From Pseudolactococcus insecticola (GTDB taxonomy: Bacteria; Bacillota; Bacilli; Lactobacillales; Streptococcaceae), in NCBI RefSeq assembly GCF_011170065.1, contig NZ_BLLH01000008.1, positions 37,118 to 101,117 on the forward strand: 64,000 nt of DNA. Direction: 5' to 3'. The position numbers were made by a program, and so were the translations under genes. The notes beneath the pieces were generated by a model. The model had not been told where the DNA came from, did not search any database, and worked only from the letters and a program-made list of their open reading frames with translations. How positions within the stretch are numbered: the stretch's first letter is position 1; every line of letters begins with the position of its first letter. Below, piece by piece: positions 26,376-38,246 of the stretch.

Positions 26376-28649
26376 ATGAAGCAAATTCAGAGTAATTCAG
26401 CGGTATTGACATATGATAGTGTGGGTAATGCTGCAAATCCAATCAAATCTGCTAATAAAAAGGTGTCACATTTTCGTGCGTGGAAGTCTGGGAAGATTTG
26501 GCTTTATGCAGCAGGGGTGATGCTGGTATCGGCAATGACATCAGTTGGTTTGCCAGATAATATCAGTCATACTTTGCCAAAAATGGCGCAGGGTTCGAGA
26601 GTTTATGCGGATACAATTGAAAAAGATACCTCTTTTTTGAGTAATCTTGTAATCACTTCTGAAAATGGCTATGATCCGACATATTTTAACCAATATTCAA
26701 ATGTCGAACTGACTGCAGACTGGGTATTGGGGGATTATCAAAAGGGTGACACGGTCAATTTTGCATTTGATACGACCTATGTGTCAGTTGCAAATCAGAT
26801 TAGTTTTAATTTATATGCGAATCAAACAGATGCTGATGGCAATGAGGTGTTAGATGCTGATGGCAATCCAGTCAAAATTTCAGTTGGTACCGTGGTTGTC
26901 AATACTGATGGGACTGGGACAGTAACATTCAATGATCCAACCAATTATTTGTCGACACATACCAACGTTCATGGTACGATGAGTATTCTCACAAGAATGA
27001 ACTCAGATGTTACACCAAATCAAACTATAACCATCAATACATCGTGGGGAGATCAAAGTGTTACAATCAACGATAGTAACTCTGAACAGATTAGTTCAGA
27101 TGAGTTGATTGCAAAATGGAATGACAATATTGATAGTGATGGTGCACTTAGCTGGGGAATTCGTGTCAATTATGCAGGTGAATCGCTGAAAAATGTGGTT
27201 GTGAACGACACATTGGAAAGCAGTGCAAAAATAATTCCTGGCAGTGTCGTTATCAATGAAGTAACTTATACAAATTATATTGCAGATATTGGTGCTGATG
27301 TGACAGATCAGTTTGAGATTGACTATGTTGATGACCAGCATTTCACAGTTAATTTTGGCAATATTGATAAAACATATTTGATTCATTACAAATCAACGAT
27401 TACAGATCCTAATGATAAAGTCATTGATAATAGTGTTAGCTTGACAGATGACAATCATCCAAAAAATAGTGCTGATGCTAACTACAAAGTAACGACTGGT
27501 CAAGGTGATGTAGTGGGGGATGACAAACCAGTAGATGTTGAATCGGAATCAGAATATGAGAGCGATTCTGACTCAGAAAGCGAGTCAGAATCAGACAATC
27601 ATTCGGATTCAGAGAGTGAGTCAGAATCGTACAGCCATTCAGAATCAGAGAGTGAATCCGAATCGGATAGTCATTCAGAATCGGAAAGCGAATCCGAATC
27701 AGATAGTCATTCAGATTCAGAAAGTGAATCTGAATCAGACAGTCATTCAGACTCAGAAAGTGAATCCGAATCAGATAGTCATTCAGACTCAGAAAGTGAA
27801 TCCGAATCGGACAGTCACTCGGACTCAGAAAGCGATTCATTATCGGACAGTCACTCGGACTCAGAAAGTGAGTCCGAATCAGACAGTCACTCGGACTCGG
27901 AAAGTGACTCAGAGTCAGATAGTCATTCAGAATCAGAAAGCGATTCATTATCGGACAGTCACTCGGACTCAGAAAGCGAGTCCGAATCAGACAGTCACTC
28001 GGACTCAGAAAGCGAATCTGAATCAGATAGTCATTCAGAATCAGAAAGTGAATCCGAATCAGATAGTCACTCGGAATCAGAAAGTGAATCCGAATCGGAC
28101 AGTCACTCGGACTCAGAAAGCGAATCTGAATCAGATAGTCATTCAGAATCAGAAAGTGAATCCGAATCAGATAGTCATTCAGATTCAGAAAGAGAATCCG
28201 AATCAGATAGTCATTCAGAATCAGAAAGTGAATCCGAATCAGATAGTCACTCGGAATCAGAAAGAGAATCCGAATCGGACAGTCACTCGGACTCAGAAAG
28301 CGATTCATTATCGGACAGTCACTCGGACTCGGAAAGTGACTCTGAGTCAGATAGTCATTCAGACTCAGAAAATGAATCAGAGTCTGACAGTCACTCGGAC
28401 TCAGAAAGCGAATCCGAATCAGATAGTCACTCAGAATCAGAAAGTGAATCCGATTCCGACAGCCACTTTGAAAGTGATCACGAAACGCCTGTTGTTCCAA
28501 ACACAAGTCATCCTGATAACGGTTCATTGCCCAAAACAGGTGATAGTGATGAATTGAGTAAAGAAATTAGCTTAGTAGCCGGAGGAATGCTTGCTGCGGG
28601 CGCACTTATGACCGCAAAAAAACGGCGAAGAAATGCTAGAACGAAATGA
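26376..28649 (+). CDS. LPXTG-anchored SD/SE-repeat surface adhesin, MSCRAMM-like
   Basis: 757 residues from ATG 26376 (AAAGAGG before it); an upstream in-frame TTG at 26304 is less likely. The long signal peptide has a KxYKxGKxW-type motif, [14 protein letters not shown], near residues 32-45, typical of substrates of accessory SecA2/SecY2 export. Residues 80-380 look like two Ig-like domains of the MSCRAMM kind; [20 protein letters not shown] and [16 protein letters not shown] match that style. Residues about 390-700 are an acidic Ser repeat of about 25 units of 12 residues, usually [17 protein letters not shown] at 718-722, a hydrophobic segment and a basic tail direct sortase anchoring. Predicted role: adhesion; ligand unknown. 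Confidence 0.9.
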   Translation: MKQIQSNSAVLTYDSVGNAANPIKSANKKVSHFRAWKSGKIWLYAAGVMLVSAMTSVGLPDNISHTLPKMAQGSRVYADTIEKDTSFLSNLVITSENGYDPTYFNQYSNVELTADWVLGDYQKGDTVNFAFDTTYVSVANQISFNLYANQTDADGNEVLDADGNPVKISVGTVVVNTDGTGTVTFNDPTNYLSTHTNVHGTMSILTRMNSDVTPNQTITINTSWGDQSVTINDSNSEQISSDELIAKWNDNIDSDGALSWGIRVNYAGESLKNVVVNDTLESSAKIIPGSVVINEVTYTNYIADIGADVTDQFEIDYVDDQHFTVNFGNIDKTYLIHYKSTITDPNDKVIDNSVSLTDDNHPKNSADANYKVTTGQGDVVGDDKPVDVESESEYESDSDSESESESDNHSDSESESESYSHSESESESESDSHSESESESESDSHSDSESESESDSHSDSESESESDSHSDSESESESDSHSDSESDSLSDSHSDSESESESDSHSDSESDSESDSHSESESDSLSDSHSDSESESESDSHSDSESESESDSHSESESESESDSHSESESESESDSHSDSESESESDSHSESESESESDSHSDSERESESDSHSESESESESDSHSESERESESDSHSDSESDSLSDSHSDSESDSESDSHSDSENESESDSHSDSESESESDSHSESESESDSDSHFESDHETPVVPNTSHPDNGSLPKTGDSDELSKEISLVAGGMLAAGALMTAKKRRRNARTK
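27585..28470 (+). repeat. 36-base tandem repeats coding [12 protein letters not shown]
   Basis: About 25 copies of a 36-base unit. His occurs once per 12 residues. Variants replace the end of the unit by ESDSL, ERESE or ENESE. The copy number is likely to vary between strains through recombination. Confidence 0.92.
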
Positions 28650-28668
28650 AATAAATAGAACTAAGCAA

Positions 28669-28706
28669 AAAAATGAACTCCGACAATCCGTCAGAGTTCA
28701 TTTTTT
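28669..28706. terminator. Bidirectional terminator between surface protein 1 and dusB
   Basis: AAATGAACTC-GAC and GTC-GAGTTCATTT pair around AATCC, with one mismatch and flanking A and T runs. Confidence 0.88.
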
Positions 28707-28723
28707 ATATCATATATCAAAAC

Positions 28724-29713
28724 TCAAAGCCCAGTCAAATAATCATCAAAGACCGCAAGCATGTCATCTTGCGTGTTAGCCTGGTTAATGGCGACCTTAA
28801 CTTTTGCGGCGCGTGGCGCACCTTTGAGGTAGTAGGCGGCGTGTTGGCGAAACTCGCGTGGACCAATTTTGTCGCCTTTGAGGCGTGTCAGACGTGCCAG
28901 ATGTTCTTTTGCAGTCTGGATTTTTTCAGCGACAGTCGGCTCAGGCATCTCATCGCCAGTTGCCAAAAAGTGAGCGGTTCGCTTGAGCATCCACGGATTA
29001 CCAAGGGCGGCGCGGCCAATCATGACGGCATCAACGCCAGTTTCATCAAGCATGCGTTTGGCATCCTGAGGCGTTTTGACGTCGCCATTTCCGATGAAAG
29101 GAATACTGAGTTTGCCCGCAACTTTAGTGAGCCAATTCCAGTCGGCGTGGCCTTCGTACATCTGCACGCGCGTGCGGCCGTGCATGGCAATGGCTGCAGC
29201 GCCACCTGCCTGTGCTGCTAGCGCATTTTCGACGGCAAAGAGGTGATCTGTGTCCCAGCCTGTACGCATCTTGACGGTTAGCGGGATCTGGATAGCTGAT
29301 GAAACGGCAGAAACCACATCGTAAATCTTATCAGGATCAAGCAAAAGGCGCGCACCAGATTCATTTTTTGTGACTTTGGGGACAGGACAGCCCATGTTGA
29401 TGTCAATCATGTCAGCAGTCGTATTTTCTTGGACAAACTTGGCAGCCTCGACCAGTGTGTCGGCATCTCCGCCAAAAATCTGGATGGACAGGGGATTTGG
29501 GACACCATCAAAGTCAAGCATAGACAGAGTTTTTGTATTGCGATGCTCGATGCCTTTGTCAGAAATCATCTCAGTGACCACGAGTCCAGCACCAAATTCT
29601 TTGGCGAGGCTCAAAAAAGCCTTGTTTGAAATGCCAGCCATTGGGGCAAGGACGATGCGGTTTTTGATGTCGATGTCGCCAATCTGCCATGGCGATGCGT
29701 AAGTATTAGTCAT
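28724..29713 (-). CDS. dus: tRNA-dihydrouridine synthase (DusB type)
   Basis: 329 residues, a TIM-barrel flavoenzyme. Visible motifs are the FMN-binding start [19 protein letters not shown], the active-site region [21 protein letters not shown] with the catalytic Cys, and [11 protein letters not shown], then [11 protein letters not shown]. It reduces specific uridines in tRNA to dihydrouridine using NADPH. It overlaps hslO by 8 bases, and this hslO-dus pair is typical of lactococci and streptococci. Confidence 0.95.
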   Translation of the reverse strand: MTNTYASPWQIGDIDIKNRIVLAPMAGISNKAFLSLAKEFGAGLVVTEMISDKGIEHRNTKTLSMLDFDGVPNPLSIQIFGGDADTLVEAAKFVQENTTADMIDINMGCPVPKVTKNESGARLLLDPDKIYDVVSAVSSAIQIPLTVKMRTGWDTDHLFAVENALAAQAGGAAAIAMHGRTRVQMYEGHADWNWLTKVAGKLSIPFIGNGDVKTPQDAKRMLDETGVDAVMIGRAALGNPWMLKRTAHFLATGDEMPEPTVAEKIQTAKEHLARLTRLKGDKIGPREFRQHAAYYLKGAPRAAKVKVAINQANTQDDMLAVFDDYLTGL

Positions 29714-30566
29714 GTGTTAAAAGTTCTTTCAAATCATTTTCGGAAAAAATATAAGTTGTTTCGCAAAATTGGCAAGTGACTTCGGCGCCGTGATTTTCGT
29801 CGATCAATTTTTGGACTTCGCCGTCACCTAGGCTTTGGATACCGTGGCCAAAGCGCTCTTTTGAACAGTCACAGTGGAAGGCAAGTGGTGATTCTTCTAA
29901 AATCTTGTACTGGTCTTGCCCGTAAATGGCGTCTAATATTGCTTTTGACTGGTCTTGTGAGCGCAGAAGTTTAGAGATAGCAGGCATTTTCTGAATGCGT
30001 GCTTCAAAGGCTGCAATTTCAGCGTCTGGCGCATCAGGCATGACCTGTACGAGAAAGCCACCTGCGACATTGACCGTTTCGTCTTCATTGAGCAAGACGT
30101 TTAGCCCAATTGCTGATGGTGTCTGCTCGGATGTCGTCAGATAGTAAGCGAGATCTTCTCCGATTTCACCAGAAATCAGCGGTGTTTGACCTGTGTAAGG
30201 CGTTTTTAGCCCCATGTCCTTGACGACAGAAAACCAGCCCTGACCGACCAAATCGCCGACCAGCACTTCGCCAGTTGAGCCACGTTTATAGTCGACATTT
30301 GGCTCTTTGATGTAGCCTTTGACATTGCCACGGGTGTCTGCGACGGCGACAATCATGGTGATGGCACCACTACTTTGCACACGCACGGTAATCGTGTCAT
30401 CGCCTTTTTGATTAGCACCCAAAATCTGTGCAGCAATCAAAGTACGACCTAACGCCACAGTCGACGTCGACCAAGTTTGGTGGCGCTGTTGGGCTTCAGC
30501 AACAGTTTGCGTCGCTTCAAGGGCGTAGGCTCTGAAAAAGCCGTCGTTTGAAATTGTCTTGATCAT
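29706..30566 (-). CDS. hslO: Redox-regulated chaperone Hsp33
   Basis: About 286 residues from the ATG at 30566; the ATG three codons earlier (30575) sits directly on the AAAGGA ribosome site and is less likely. The redox switch zinc site is present as HCDCSK and, 30 residues later, CQFC. Oxidation releases zinc and activates holding of unfolded proteins in the cytoplasm. The gene is the first of an overlapping pair with dus. Confidence 0.96.
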   Translation of the reverse strand: MIKTISNDGFFRAYALEATQTVAEAQQRHQTWSTSTVALGRTLIAAQILGANQKGDDTITVRVQSSGAITMIVAVADTRGNVKGYIKEPNVDYKRGSTGEVLVGDLVGQGWFSVVKDMGLKTPYTGQTPLISGEIGEDLAYYLTTSEQTPSAIGLNVLLNEDETVNVAGGFLVQVMPDAPDAEIAAFEARIQKMPAISKLLRSQDQSKAILDAIYGQDQYKILEESPLAFHCDCSKERFGHGIQSLGDGEVQKLIDENHGAEVTCQFCETTYIFSENDLKELLTHD

Positions 30567-30642
30567 CTTATCCATTCCTTTATTTTACCACAAAGCCTGC
30601 CTGTCTGCATAGGCTTTGATTTGATAAATAAGCTGTAAAAAC

Positions 30643-30671
30643 TTGAAAATGTAAGCGTTTTCTAGTAGAAT
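30643..30671 (+). promoter_or_regulatory. Promoter with overlapping cre-like site for the GH1 gene
   Basis: TTGAAA (30643-30648), a 17-base spacer, then TAGAAT (30666-30671). The spacer contains TGTAAGCGTTTTCT (30650-30663), which fits the catabolite-responsive element consensus at all but the last base. CcpA binding between -35 and -10 would repress the gene when preferred sugars are present. Confidence 0.7.
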
Positions 30672-30707
30672 GAAGACAAACCAAGATAAAGTTAAAGAAT
30701 GGAGTAA

Positions 30708-32216
<1,509 letters not shown>

Positions 32217-32232
32217 TAAGGTTTGAAATCAA

Positions 32233-32271
32233 AAAAAGGTCATCAGAAATTACGTGTTCTGATGACCTTTC
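32233..32271. terminator. Bidirectional terminator between the GH1 gene and murE
   Basis: AAAGGTCATCAGAA and TTCTGATGACCTTT form a 14-bp perfect stem around ATTACGTG. Confidence 0.9.
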
Positions 32272-32276
32272 TTATC

Positions 32277-33710
32277 TCATAAATAACGCTCAGCGATGAC
32301 ACGATCACCGTCATAAGGCATATGCACGCCGTCAACAATCTGATAAGCATCCACGCCTTTACCCGCGATAATCACGGCATCTGACGGATTTTCTGTCTCA
32401 GCAAGCGCAGTCTGAATGGCAGTTTCGCGATCCACAATGATGCGAACAGGGCGCGTGATAAAACTTGCGATTTCACGTGCGATGTCAGCAGGATCCTCAA
32501 AACTCGGATCGTCCGCCGTCAGAATCACATCAATCAGCGGACGCTGCTCAAGCAGCTCGCCAATGCCCTGCCTGCGACTTTCAGCTTTATTACCTGTTGT
32601 TCCGATAATCAGCGTGATTTTACCTGTCTGATACGGTGACACAACGCCAATCAGCTTGTCAAGGCTATCAGCGTTATGTGCGTAGTCAACAAATACTTTA
32701 GCACCATTTGCCTGAGTTAGCACTTCCATGCGGCCTGGCACGGTCGTTTTTGCGATGCCGATTTGGGCATCTGCGAGACTTGCGCCCAGGCGAATGCTTG
32801 CAAGCGCTGCAGCAACAGCATTTTCTTGATTGAAACGGCCAATTAACTGAATCTCAAACGCTGCACCGAGTGTTGAAAAGCTGAACGCCTCAGAGTTTGA
32901 GATCGGGTGTTCTGACGCATCGCCATAGAAGTCGTGCTCAGAAGTCAGCTCCGATTTGACGAAGTCAAAATGTGCCATGTCGCTATTAACGACGGCGTAG
33001 CGGCTATTTTTCAAGAGCTGCCGTTTGCAATAAAAATAATCCTCAAAAGTCGGGTGCTCGATCGGACCGATATGGTCGGGTGAGATGTTGAGGAAAACGC
33101 CAACGTCAAAGGTCAGACCGTAGACACGCGCAGTTTTATAGGCTTGTGATGAGACCTCCATGACCAGATGCGTCATGCCATTTGTCACGGCTTCGCGCAT
33201 CATGCGAAATAAATCCAGGCTTTCAGGCGTAGTCAGCTGCGACTTGAAGTAGGTTTTGCCGTCAAGCGTCGTGTTCATCGTTGACAACATGGCAGTTTTG
33301 CCGCCATTATACGTGTCGAGGATATTTTTAGCAAAATAAGCCGCCGTCGTTTTGCCTTTGGTGCCAGTAAATGCCAGAGTTTTGAGGGCGTTTTGCGGCA
33401 TCTCATAAAAATGCATGGCAATCATGCTCATAGCATGCTTGACATCGCTCACGATAATCGCAGGAATGCTAAGGCCATAGTCAATCTCAGAAATGTAATA
33501 AGCAATCTCCAGATCACGGATATAGTCAGGCTTGAAATTCAGTCCCTTGGCAAAAAAAAGGGTTGATGGTGTTACATCACGGCTATCATAGCTGATTTTG
33601 TCAAAAGTGGTATCAGTAGTCGGCTCAGAAAAATACTGGTTATTGTCGATAATATCTCGGAAGTTTTGGTCGTTTTTCAGAAGTGTCAGTACTGTTTTCA
33701 AAGTTATCAT
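32277..33710 (-). CDS. murE: UDP-N-acetylmuramoyl-tripeptide synthetase MurE, lysine-adding type
   Basis: 477 residues with Mur-ligase landmarks: the ATP loop [17 protein letters not shown] near residue 115, a central catalytic domain ([18 protein letters not shown]) and a C-terminal domain with DDPSFEDP. The latter takes the place of the DNPR motif of diaminopimelate-adding enzymes, so L-lysine is the expected third residue, as in lactococcal walls. It acts in the cytoplasm in peptidoglycan precursor synthesis. It is a single gene on the minus strand. Confidence 0.94.
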   Translation of the reverse strand: MITLKTVLTLLKNDQNFRDIIDNNQYFSEPTTDTTFDKISYDSRDVTPSTLFFAKGLNFKPDYIRDLEIAYYISEIDYGLSIPAIIVSDVKHAMSMIAMHFYEMPQNALKTLAFTGTKGKTTAAYFAKNILDTYNGGKTAMLSTMNTTLDGKTYFKSQLTTPESLDLFRMMREAVTNGMTHLVMEVSSQAYKTARVYGLTFDVGVFLNISPDHIGPIEHPTFEDYFYCKRQLLKNSRYAVVNSDMAHFDFVKSELTSEHDFYGDASEHPISNSEAFSFSTLGAAFEIQLIGRFNQENAVAAALASIRLGASLADAQIGIAKTTVPGRMEVLTQANGAKVFVDYAHNADSLDKLIGVVSPYQTGKITLIIGTTGNKAESRRQGIGELLEQRPLIDVILTADDPSFEDPADIAREIASFITRPVRIIVDRETAIQTALAETENPSDAVIIAGKGVDAYQIVDGVHMPYDGDRVIAERYL

Positions 33711-33815
33711 AGTTATATTATAGCGGATTTTTTGCTAAAATTGTAAATGAGATAGGAAATTCAGACGAAAAATCTGAATTGTCAGCTGACATCTGATGAA
33801 TAAAGGAGCGTGTCC

Positions 33816-34649
33816 ATGCCAGAATTACCAGAAGTTGAAACCGTCAGACGAGGGCTAAATCAGCTTGTCCGTGGCAAAAAGATTACGTCAGTCACGCTTG
33901 ATTATCCGCGGATGATTCACTCAGACTTGTCAGAGTTTAAGGATTTTCTGACAGGCCAGACCATTTTCGACGTGACTCGGCGTGGCAAGTATCTGCTGTT
34001 TGACCTCGGTCAGAAAACGCTTGTCAGCCACTTGCGCATGGAGGGCAAATATCTTTTATTTGAGACAGACAAAGTCCCCGAAGACAAGCATTTTCACGTG
34101 AGATTCGCACTCGCAAGCGGCGAGACGTTGATTTATCAGGACGTGCGCAAATTTGGCACCATGGAGTTGATTGACAGCGTTGCACTTTCGGATTTTTTCA
34201 CCCGTAAGAAAATGGGACCAGAGCCGATTGCAGCAGAGTTTGACTTGAAAACGTTTGAGGACAAACTCTCTGTCAGTCAGAAAAAGATAAAGCCCTATCT
34301 ACTAGAGCAGACTTTGGTTGTGGGGCTGGGCAACATCTATGTTGATGAAGTGCTCTGGTGTGCTATGATTCACCCATCAGAAGTCTCGGGAAATCTGAAA
34401 CGTGCTCAGGTAAAAAGGCTCAGAGATGCCATCATTTCCGTCCTTGCAGAAGGTGTCAAACGTGGTGGCTCAACCATTCGTAGCTATAAAAATGCACTAG
34501 GACTGGCTGGCACCATGCAGGATTATCTGAAAGTCTATGGCAAGACAGGTGAGCCATGCGCACGATGCGGTACGCCAATCGAAAAATACAAACTAGGCGG
34601 ACGTGGCACGCACTTTTGCCCGCATTGTCAGAAACTCAAAAAGTTTTAA
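33816..34649 (+). CDS. fpg: Formamidopyrimidine-DNA glycosylase
   Basis: 277 residues from ATG 33816, so that Pro2 of MPELPEVE becomes the catalytic N-terminus; a GTG two codons upstream overlaps no useful site. The helix-two-turn-helix with [12 protein letters not shown] lies in the middle, and the zinc finger CARCG-x17-FCPHC is at the end. It excises 8-oxoguanine and formamidopyrimidines from DNA and cuts the strand. It is followed by recA, a pairing known from Lactococcus lactis, although recA has an additional promoter here. Confidence 0.97.
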   Translation: MPELPEVETVRRGLNQLVRGKKITSVTLDYPRMIHSDLSEFKDFLTGQTIFDVTRRGKYLLFDLGQKTLVSHLRMEGKYLLFETDKVPEDKHFHVRFALASGETLIYQDVRKFGTMELIDSVALSDFFTRKKMGPEPIAAEFDLKTFEDKLSVSQKKIKPYLLEQTLVVGLGNIYVDEVLWCAMIHPSEVSGNLKRAQVKRLRDAIISVLAEGVKRGGSTIRSYKNALGLAGTMQDYLKVYGKTGEPCARCGTPIEKYKLGGRGTHFCPHCQKLKKF

Positions 34650-34715
34650 CATGATAGTGGTTGTTGCGAGGTGACATTTTTGCATTTTTTGCGTATATAA
34701 AAGTAGGTAGAAAAA

Positions 34716-34724
34716 TGCTATAAT
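34716..34724 (+). promoter_or_regulatory. Extended -10 promoter of recA
   Basis: TGCTATAAT ends 56 bases before the recA TTG start. No inverted repeat of the usual LexA (SOS) type was noticed near it. Confidence 0.6.
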
Positions 34725-34780
34725 AAAGAAATACGAAAAGTTTTGTGGCAAGACCACAAGCAGATAAAAAGGAGATAACT

Positions 34781-35974
34781 TTGGCAAAAAAAGCTAAGAA
34801 AAATCTAGACGATATTACGAAAAAATTTGGCGAAGAGCGTGAAAAGGCGCTCGACATTGCGCTAAAAAGCATTGAAAAAGATTTTGGTAAGGGCGCACTC
34901 ATGCGTCTCGGGGAAAAAGCTGAACAAAAAGTTCAAGTTATGAGCTCAGGCTCACTTGCGCTTGATATTGCACTAGGTGCTGGTGGCTATCCCAAAGGTC
35001 GTATTGTCGAAATCTACGGACCAGAGTCATCTGGTAAGACAACAGTTGCACTCCATGCAGTTGCACAAGCACAAAAAGAAGGCGGAATTGCTGCCTTTAT
35101 CGATGCCGAACATGCCCTTGATCCAGCCTATGCTGCGGCACTTGGCGTTGACATTGATCAACTATTGCTCTCGCAACCTGACTCAGGTGAGCAAGGTCTT
35201 GAAATTGCAGGTAAGCTGATTGATTCAGGGGCTATTGATCTAGTGGTTATTGACTCGGTTGCAGCACTTGTCCCTCGTGCTGAAATCGATGGTGAAATCG
35301 GGGATTCTCACGTTGGTCTGCAGGCTCGGATGATGTCGCAAGCCATGCGTAAACTCTCGTCTTCTATCAATAAAACAAAAACAATCGCCATTTTCATCAA
35401 CCAACTGCGTGAAAAAGTCGGTGTCATGTTTGGTAGTCCGGAAACAACGCCTGGTGGGCGCGCTTTGAAGTTCTATGCCTCAGTGCGTTTGGACGTTCGT
35501 GGCAATACGCAAATCAAGGGAACTGGCGAAGATAAAGACACGGCGATGGGGAAAGAAACGAAGATCAAAGTCGTGAAAAACAAGGTTGCGCCACCGTTTA
35601 AAGTCGCAGAAGTTGAAATCATGTTTGGCGAAGGCATTTCACAGACAGGTGAGCTGGTGAAAATCGCATCAGATCTTGATATTATCAAAAAATCAGGGGC
35701 ATGGTTCTCTTACAATGATGAAAAAATCGGTCAGGGTTCTGAAAAATCGAAATTGTACTTGAAAGAACACCCAGAGGTGTTTGATGAAATCGACCACAAA
35801 GTTCGTGAGCATTTTGGTCTTGTTGAAGGTGCCACAACTGCTGAACAAACTGAAGAAAAAGCAACTGAAAAAACAGCTGCAAAAGCGAAAACAACGGATA
35901 AAGCAGAAAAAGAGGACGCACCAGCAGCAGAAGCCGTTGAACTTGAGCTTGATACTATCGAAATTGAAGAATAA
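34781..35974 (+). CDS. recA: Recombinase RecA
   Basis: 397 residues from TTG 34781, chosen because AAAAGGAG lies 6 bases before it. The upstream in-frame GTG at 34745 lacks a ribosome site and would add a segment foreign to RecA. Walker [10 protein letters not shown], loop 1/2 elements ([35 protein letters not shown]) and a long acidic, Lys/Ala/Glu-rich C-terminal tail are visible. It forms the strand-exchange filament for recombination and repair. The preceding gene is fpg. Confidence 0.98.
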   Translation: MAKKAKKNLDDITKKFGEEREKALDIALKSIEKDFGKGALMRLGEKAEQKVQVMSSGSLALDIALGAGGYPKGRIVEIYGPESSGKTTVALHAVAQAQKEGGIAAFIDAEHALDPAYAAALGVDIDQLLLSQPDSGEQGLEIAGKLIDSGAIDLVVIDSVAALVPRAEIDGEIGDSHVGLQARMMSQAMRKLSSSINKTKTIAIFINQLREKVGVMFGSPETTPGGRALKFYASVRLDVRGNTQIKGTGEDKDTAMGKETKIKVVKNKVAPPFKVAEVEIMFGEGISQTGELVKIASDLDIIKKSGAWFSYNDEKIGQGSEKSKLYLKEHPEVFDEIDHKVREHFGLVEGATTAEQTEEKATEKTAAKAKTTDKAEKEDAPAAEAVELELDTIEIEE

Positions 35975-36081
35975 TCACAAGACTGAGCAGTTTTTTCAAA
36001 AAAATCCGGCAAAAGCGACATAAATTTTGGACAAATTGCCAAAAAAGTGCTAAAAAGATGTTTTTATCTCAAATAGGGCTT

Positions 36082-36200
36082 TTGACTGATGACAAACTGT
36101 GTTATAATTGATAACATATAGTAGAGTTGACGACGTGTCATATCTGACACCGTCAATCTATAACTCGACACGCGTTAGATTTACAAACACGGGAGGAAAT
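36082..36200 (+). promoter_or_regulatory. Promoter and structured leader of spx
   Basis: TTGACT (36082-36087) and TATAAT (36103-36108), with a short 15-base spacer. The leader carries a strong hairpin: TTGACG (36127-36132) with CGTCAA (36151-36156), and GTGTCA with TGACAC, broken by a 2-base bulge and closed by TATC. No T run follows, so it is not a plain terminator. GGGAGG precedes the ATG. Confidence 0.6.
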
Positions 36201-36599
36201 ATGCTAACAATTTATACGGCACCATCGTGCACAAGCTGTAAAAAAGCTAAAAAATGGTTGGGTGATCATGAAATCGCTTATGATGAGCGTAATATCATGT
36301 CAAGTCCCTTGTCAACAGACGAAGTGAAACATATCTTAGAAAAATGTGATGATGGGATAGAATCATTGATTTCAAGTCGCAATCGTTTTGTGAAATCACT
36401 CAACGTTGATTTTGAAGAGTTGTCATTGTCTGAAGCGGTGACAATCATCTCTGAAAATCCACAAATCTTGCGTCGTCCAATCATTATGGATGACAAGCGC
36501 CTGCACATCGGCTATAACGAAGAAGAAATTCGTGCGTTTTTGCCACGTAGTGTCCGCGTTTTAGAAAATGACGGTCTGCGCTTGCGAGACGCCATCTAA
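36201..36599 (+). CDS. spx: Spx/ArsC-family transcriptional regulator
   Basis: 132 residues from ATG 36201 with GGGAGGAAAT upstream. It opens with the redox-active CxxC (YTAPSCTSCKKAKKW) of Spx. Spx binds the RNA polymerase alpha C-terminal domain and reprograms transcription under oxidative stress. Several copies per genome are common in lactococci, and the TrmA/SpxA type is degraded by ClpXP. Its position just after recA has its own promoter, leader and terminator. Confidence 0.95.
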   Translation: MLTIYTAPSCTSCKKAKKWLGDHEIAYDERNIMSSPLSTDEVKHILEKCDDGIESLISSRNRFVKSLNVDFEELSLSEAVTIISENPQILRRPIIMDDKRLHIGYNEEEIRAFLPRSVRVLENDGLRLRDAI

Positions 36600-36624
36600 A
36601 AACACTGAAAAGTGTTTTTATTTT
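36598..36624 (+). terminator. Terminator after spx
   Basis: AAAACACT and AGTGTTTT pair around GAAA, followed by TATTTT. It overlaps the spx stop codon. Confidence 0.8.
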
Positions 36625-36665
36625 ACCGAAATAAAAAATAGAACAAATAGAAAAGAAGTTAGCAG

Positions 36666-37445
36666 ATGATTTTTGATACACATACGCACCTGAACGCAGA
36701 GAATTTTGCTGGACGTGAACAAGAAGAAATAGAGAAGGCAGCAGAATATGGTGTCACAAAACTCAATATTGTAGGATTTGATTTACCAACAATCAAGCAG
36801 AGTTTGGCCTTGTCAGAACGTTTTGCTGGTACGCTCTATTCAACGATTGGCTGGCATCCGACTGAGGCAGGCGACTATTCTGACGAAATCGAGGATCTGA
36901 TCACCTCGCATCTGACAGACAAGCACGTGATTGCCTTGGGTGAGATTGGGCTTGATTATCACTGGATGACTGCGCCAAAAGACGTGCAGAAACGTGTTTT
37001 TCGCAGGCAGATTCAGCTATCCAAAGACTATGAGTTGCCATTTGTGGTACACACGCGCGATGCCATGGCAGACACATATGAGATTATCAAGTCAGAGGGT
37101 GTTGGTCCTCGTGGCGGCATCATGCACTCATTTTCTGGGACACTTGCTGAGGCTGAACAGTTTGTGGCGCTTGGTATGATGATTTCATTTTCGGGCGTTG
37201 TGACCTTCAAAAAAGCGCTGGACTTGCAAGAGGCAGCAGCGAAGTTGCCGCTGGATAAGATTTTAGTTGAAACGGATGCACCGTATCTTGCTCCTGTGCC
37301 CTATCGTGGCAAGGAAAATACGCCTGCATACACCAAGTTTGTTGTTGAAAAAATCGCTGAACTCAGAAACTTGACAGCTGATGAAGTGTCGCAAGCGACT
37401 TATGACAATGCCATGGCTATTTTCAGGATAAATGACGATAAATAG
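36666..37445 (+). CDS. tatD: TatD-family metal-dependent deoxyribonuclease
   Basis: 259 residues, TIM-barrel hydrolase. Metal-site motifs are seen in order: MIFDTHTHLN (residues 1-10), LGEIGLDYHW near 97, PFVVHTRDA near 125, GGIMHSFSG near 152 and VETDAPYLAP near 205. It is a 3'-5' exonuclease linked to DNA repair. It overlaps rnmV by 14 bases, forming the conserved tatD-rnmV-rsmA order. Confidence 0.95.
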   Translation: MIFDTHTHLNAENFAGREQEEIEKAAEYGVTKLNIVGFDLPTIKQSLALSERFAGTLYSTIGWHPTEAGDYSDEIEDLITSHLTDKHVIALGEIGLDYHWMTAPKDVQKRVFRRQIQLSKDYELPFVVHTRDAMADTYEIIKSEGVGPRGGIMHSFSGTLAEAEQFVALGMMISFSGVVTFKKALDLQEAAAKLPLDKILVETDAPYLAPVPYRGKENTPAYTKFVVEKIAELRNLTADEVSQATYDNAMAIFRINDDK

Positions 37446-38049
37446 GATGAACAAACAAAACATGACTGATAAACAAGTGATTTCAGAAGTCATCGTCGTT
37501 GAAGGAAAAGATGACACAGCAAATCTCAAACGCTATTATGACGTGGATACCTATGAAACACAAGGGTCTGCCATTTCTGATGATGATTTGTTGCGCATTG
37601 AACGCCTGCACGAACTGCGTGGGGTCATCGTTTTTACGGATCCTGATCACAGTGGAGAGCGCATCAGACGCATTATTATGACGGCGATTCCCAGTGTTAG
37701 ACACGCTTTTTTGAATCGTGGTGAGGCAAAGCCGAAGTCCAAGACAAAAGGCCGCTCGCTTGGCGTCGAGCATGCTAGTTTTGCGGATCTGGACAAGGCA
37801 CTTAGCCAAGTCACGTCAAATTTTGATGATGTGATGGATTTTGACATGACAGCGCATGATTTGATTCGACTAGGCTTAATTGCGAAAGCAGACAGTCGAA
37901 AACGACGTGAATTTTTAGGTGAACAACTCAGAATCGGCTACAGTAACGCCAAACAGCAGCTAAAACGATTGGCTTTATTTGGGATTACCTTGGCGGAAGT
38001 TGAAGCAGTGATGCAAAAGTTTGAATCAGGAAATGATGGCACTCATTAA
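37432..38049 (+). CDS. rnmV: Ribonuclease M5
   Basis: Up to 205 residues. The Toprim domain is visible: EVIVVEGKDDTANLKRYYDVD near residue 20 with the metal-binding Glu, and VIVFTDPDHSGERIRR with the DxD site. It matures 5S rRNA with the help of ribosomal protein L18. The start is not certain: ATG 37432 has AGGA close before it inside the end of tatD, while ATG 37447 and ATG 37462 would shorten it by 5 or 10 residues. No effect on the domain is expected. Confidence 0.95.
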   Translation: MTINRMNKQNMTDKQVISEVIVVEGKDDTANLKRYYDVDTYETQGSAISDDDLLRIERLHELRGVIVFTDPDHSGERIRRIIMTAIPSVRHAFLNRGEAKPKSKTKGRSLGVEHASFADLDKALSQVTSNFDDVMDFDMTAHDLIRLGLIAKADSRKRREFLGEQLRIGYSNAKQQLKRLALFGITLAEVEAVMQKFESGNDGTH

Positions 38050-38246
38050 GCTAAAAGACGTTCGTTATACTGGAATTTTGCGGTCGCTACCGTCGCTCGT
38101 GATAGGACAGCCACAAGTATCAGATTGATCAGCCCAATTCTGGCAAAAGACTTATAAAAAACGATGTAATTTAGTAATCAGCAGCCACAACAAAGGCTTT
38201 TCTGTTATAATGATAAGAGACCACAAATTCAGGAGAAAATCATCAC
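38050..38246 (+). promoter_or_regulatory. Gap between rnmV and rsmA with rsmA promoter
   Basis: A TGTTATAAT extended -10 (38203-38211) probably starts rsmA transcription. A 30-codon frame (38036-38128) overlapping the end of rnmV has no support as a gene. No terminator stands out. Confidence 0.5.

Noticed and set aside
27478..28557. Long open frames on both strands overlapping the repeats of surface protein 1
   Set aside because: They are products of the 36-base repeat, which lacks stops in several frames. Only the frame with signal peptide, Ig-like domains and LPKTG is plausible.
34745..34780. An upstream GTG start that would lengthen RecA by 12 residues
   Set aside because: It has no ribosome site, while TTG 34781 has a strong one and gives a normal RecA start.
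38036..38128. A 30-codon frame after rnmV
   Set aside because: It overlaps rnmV in another frame, is short and matches nothing I know. It may be a remnant but could be chance.
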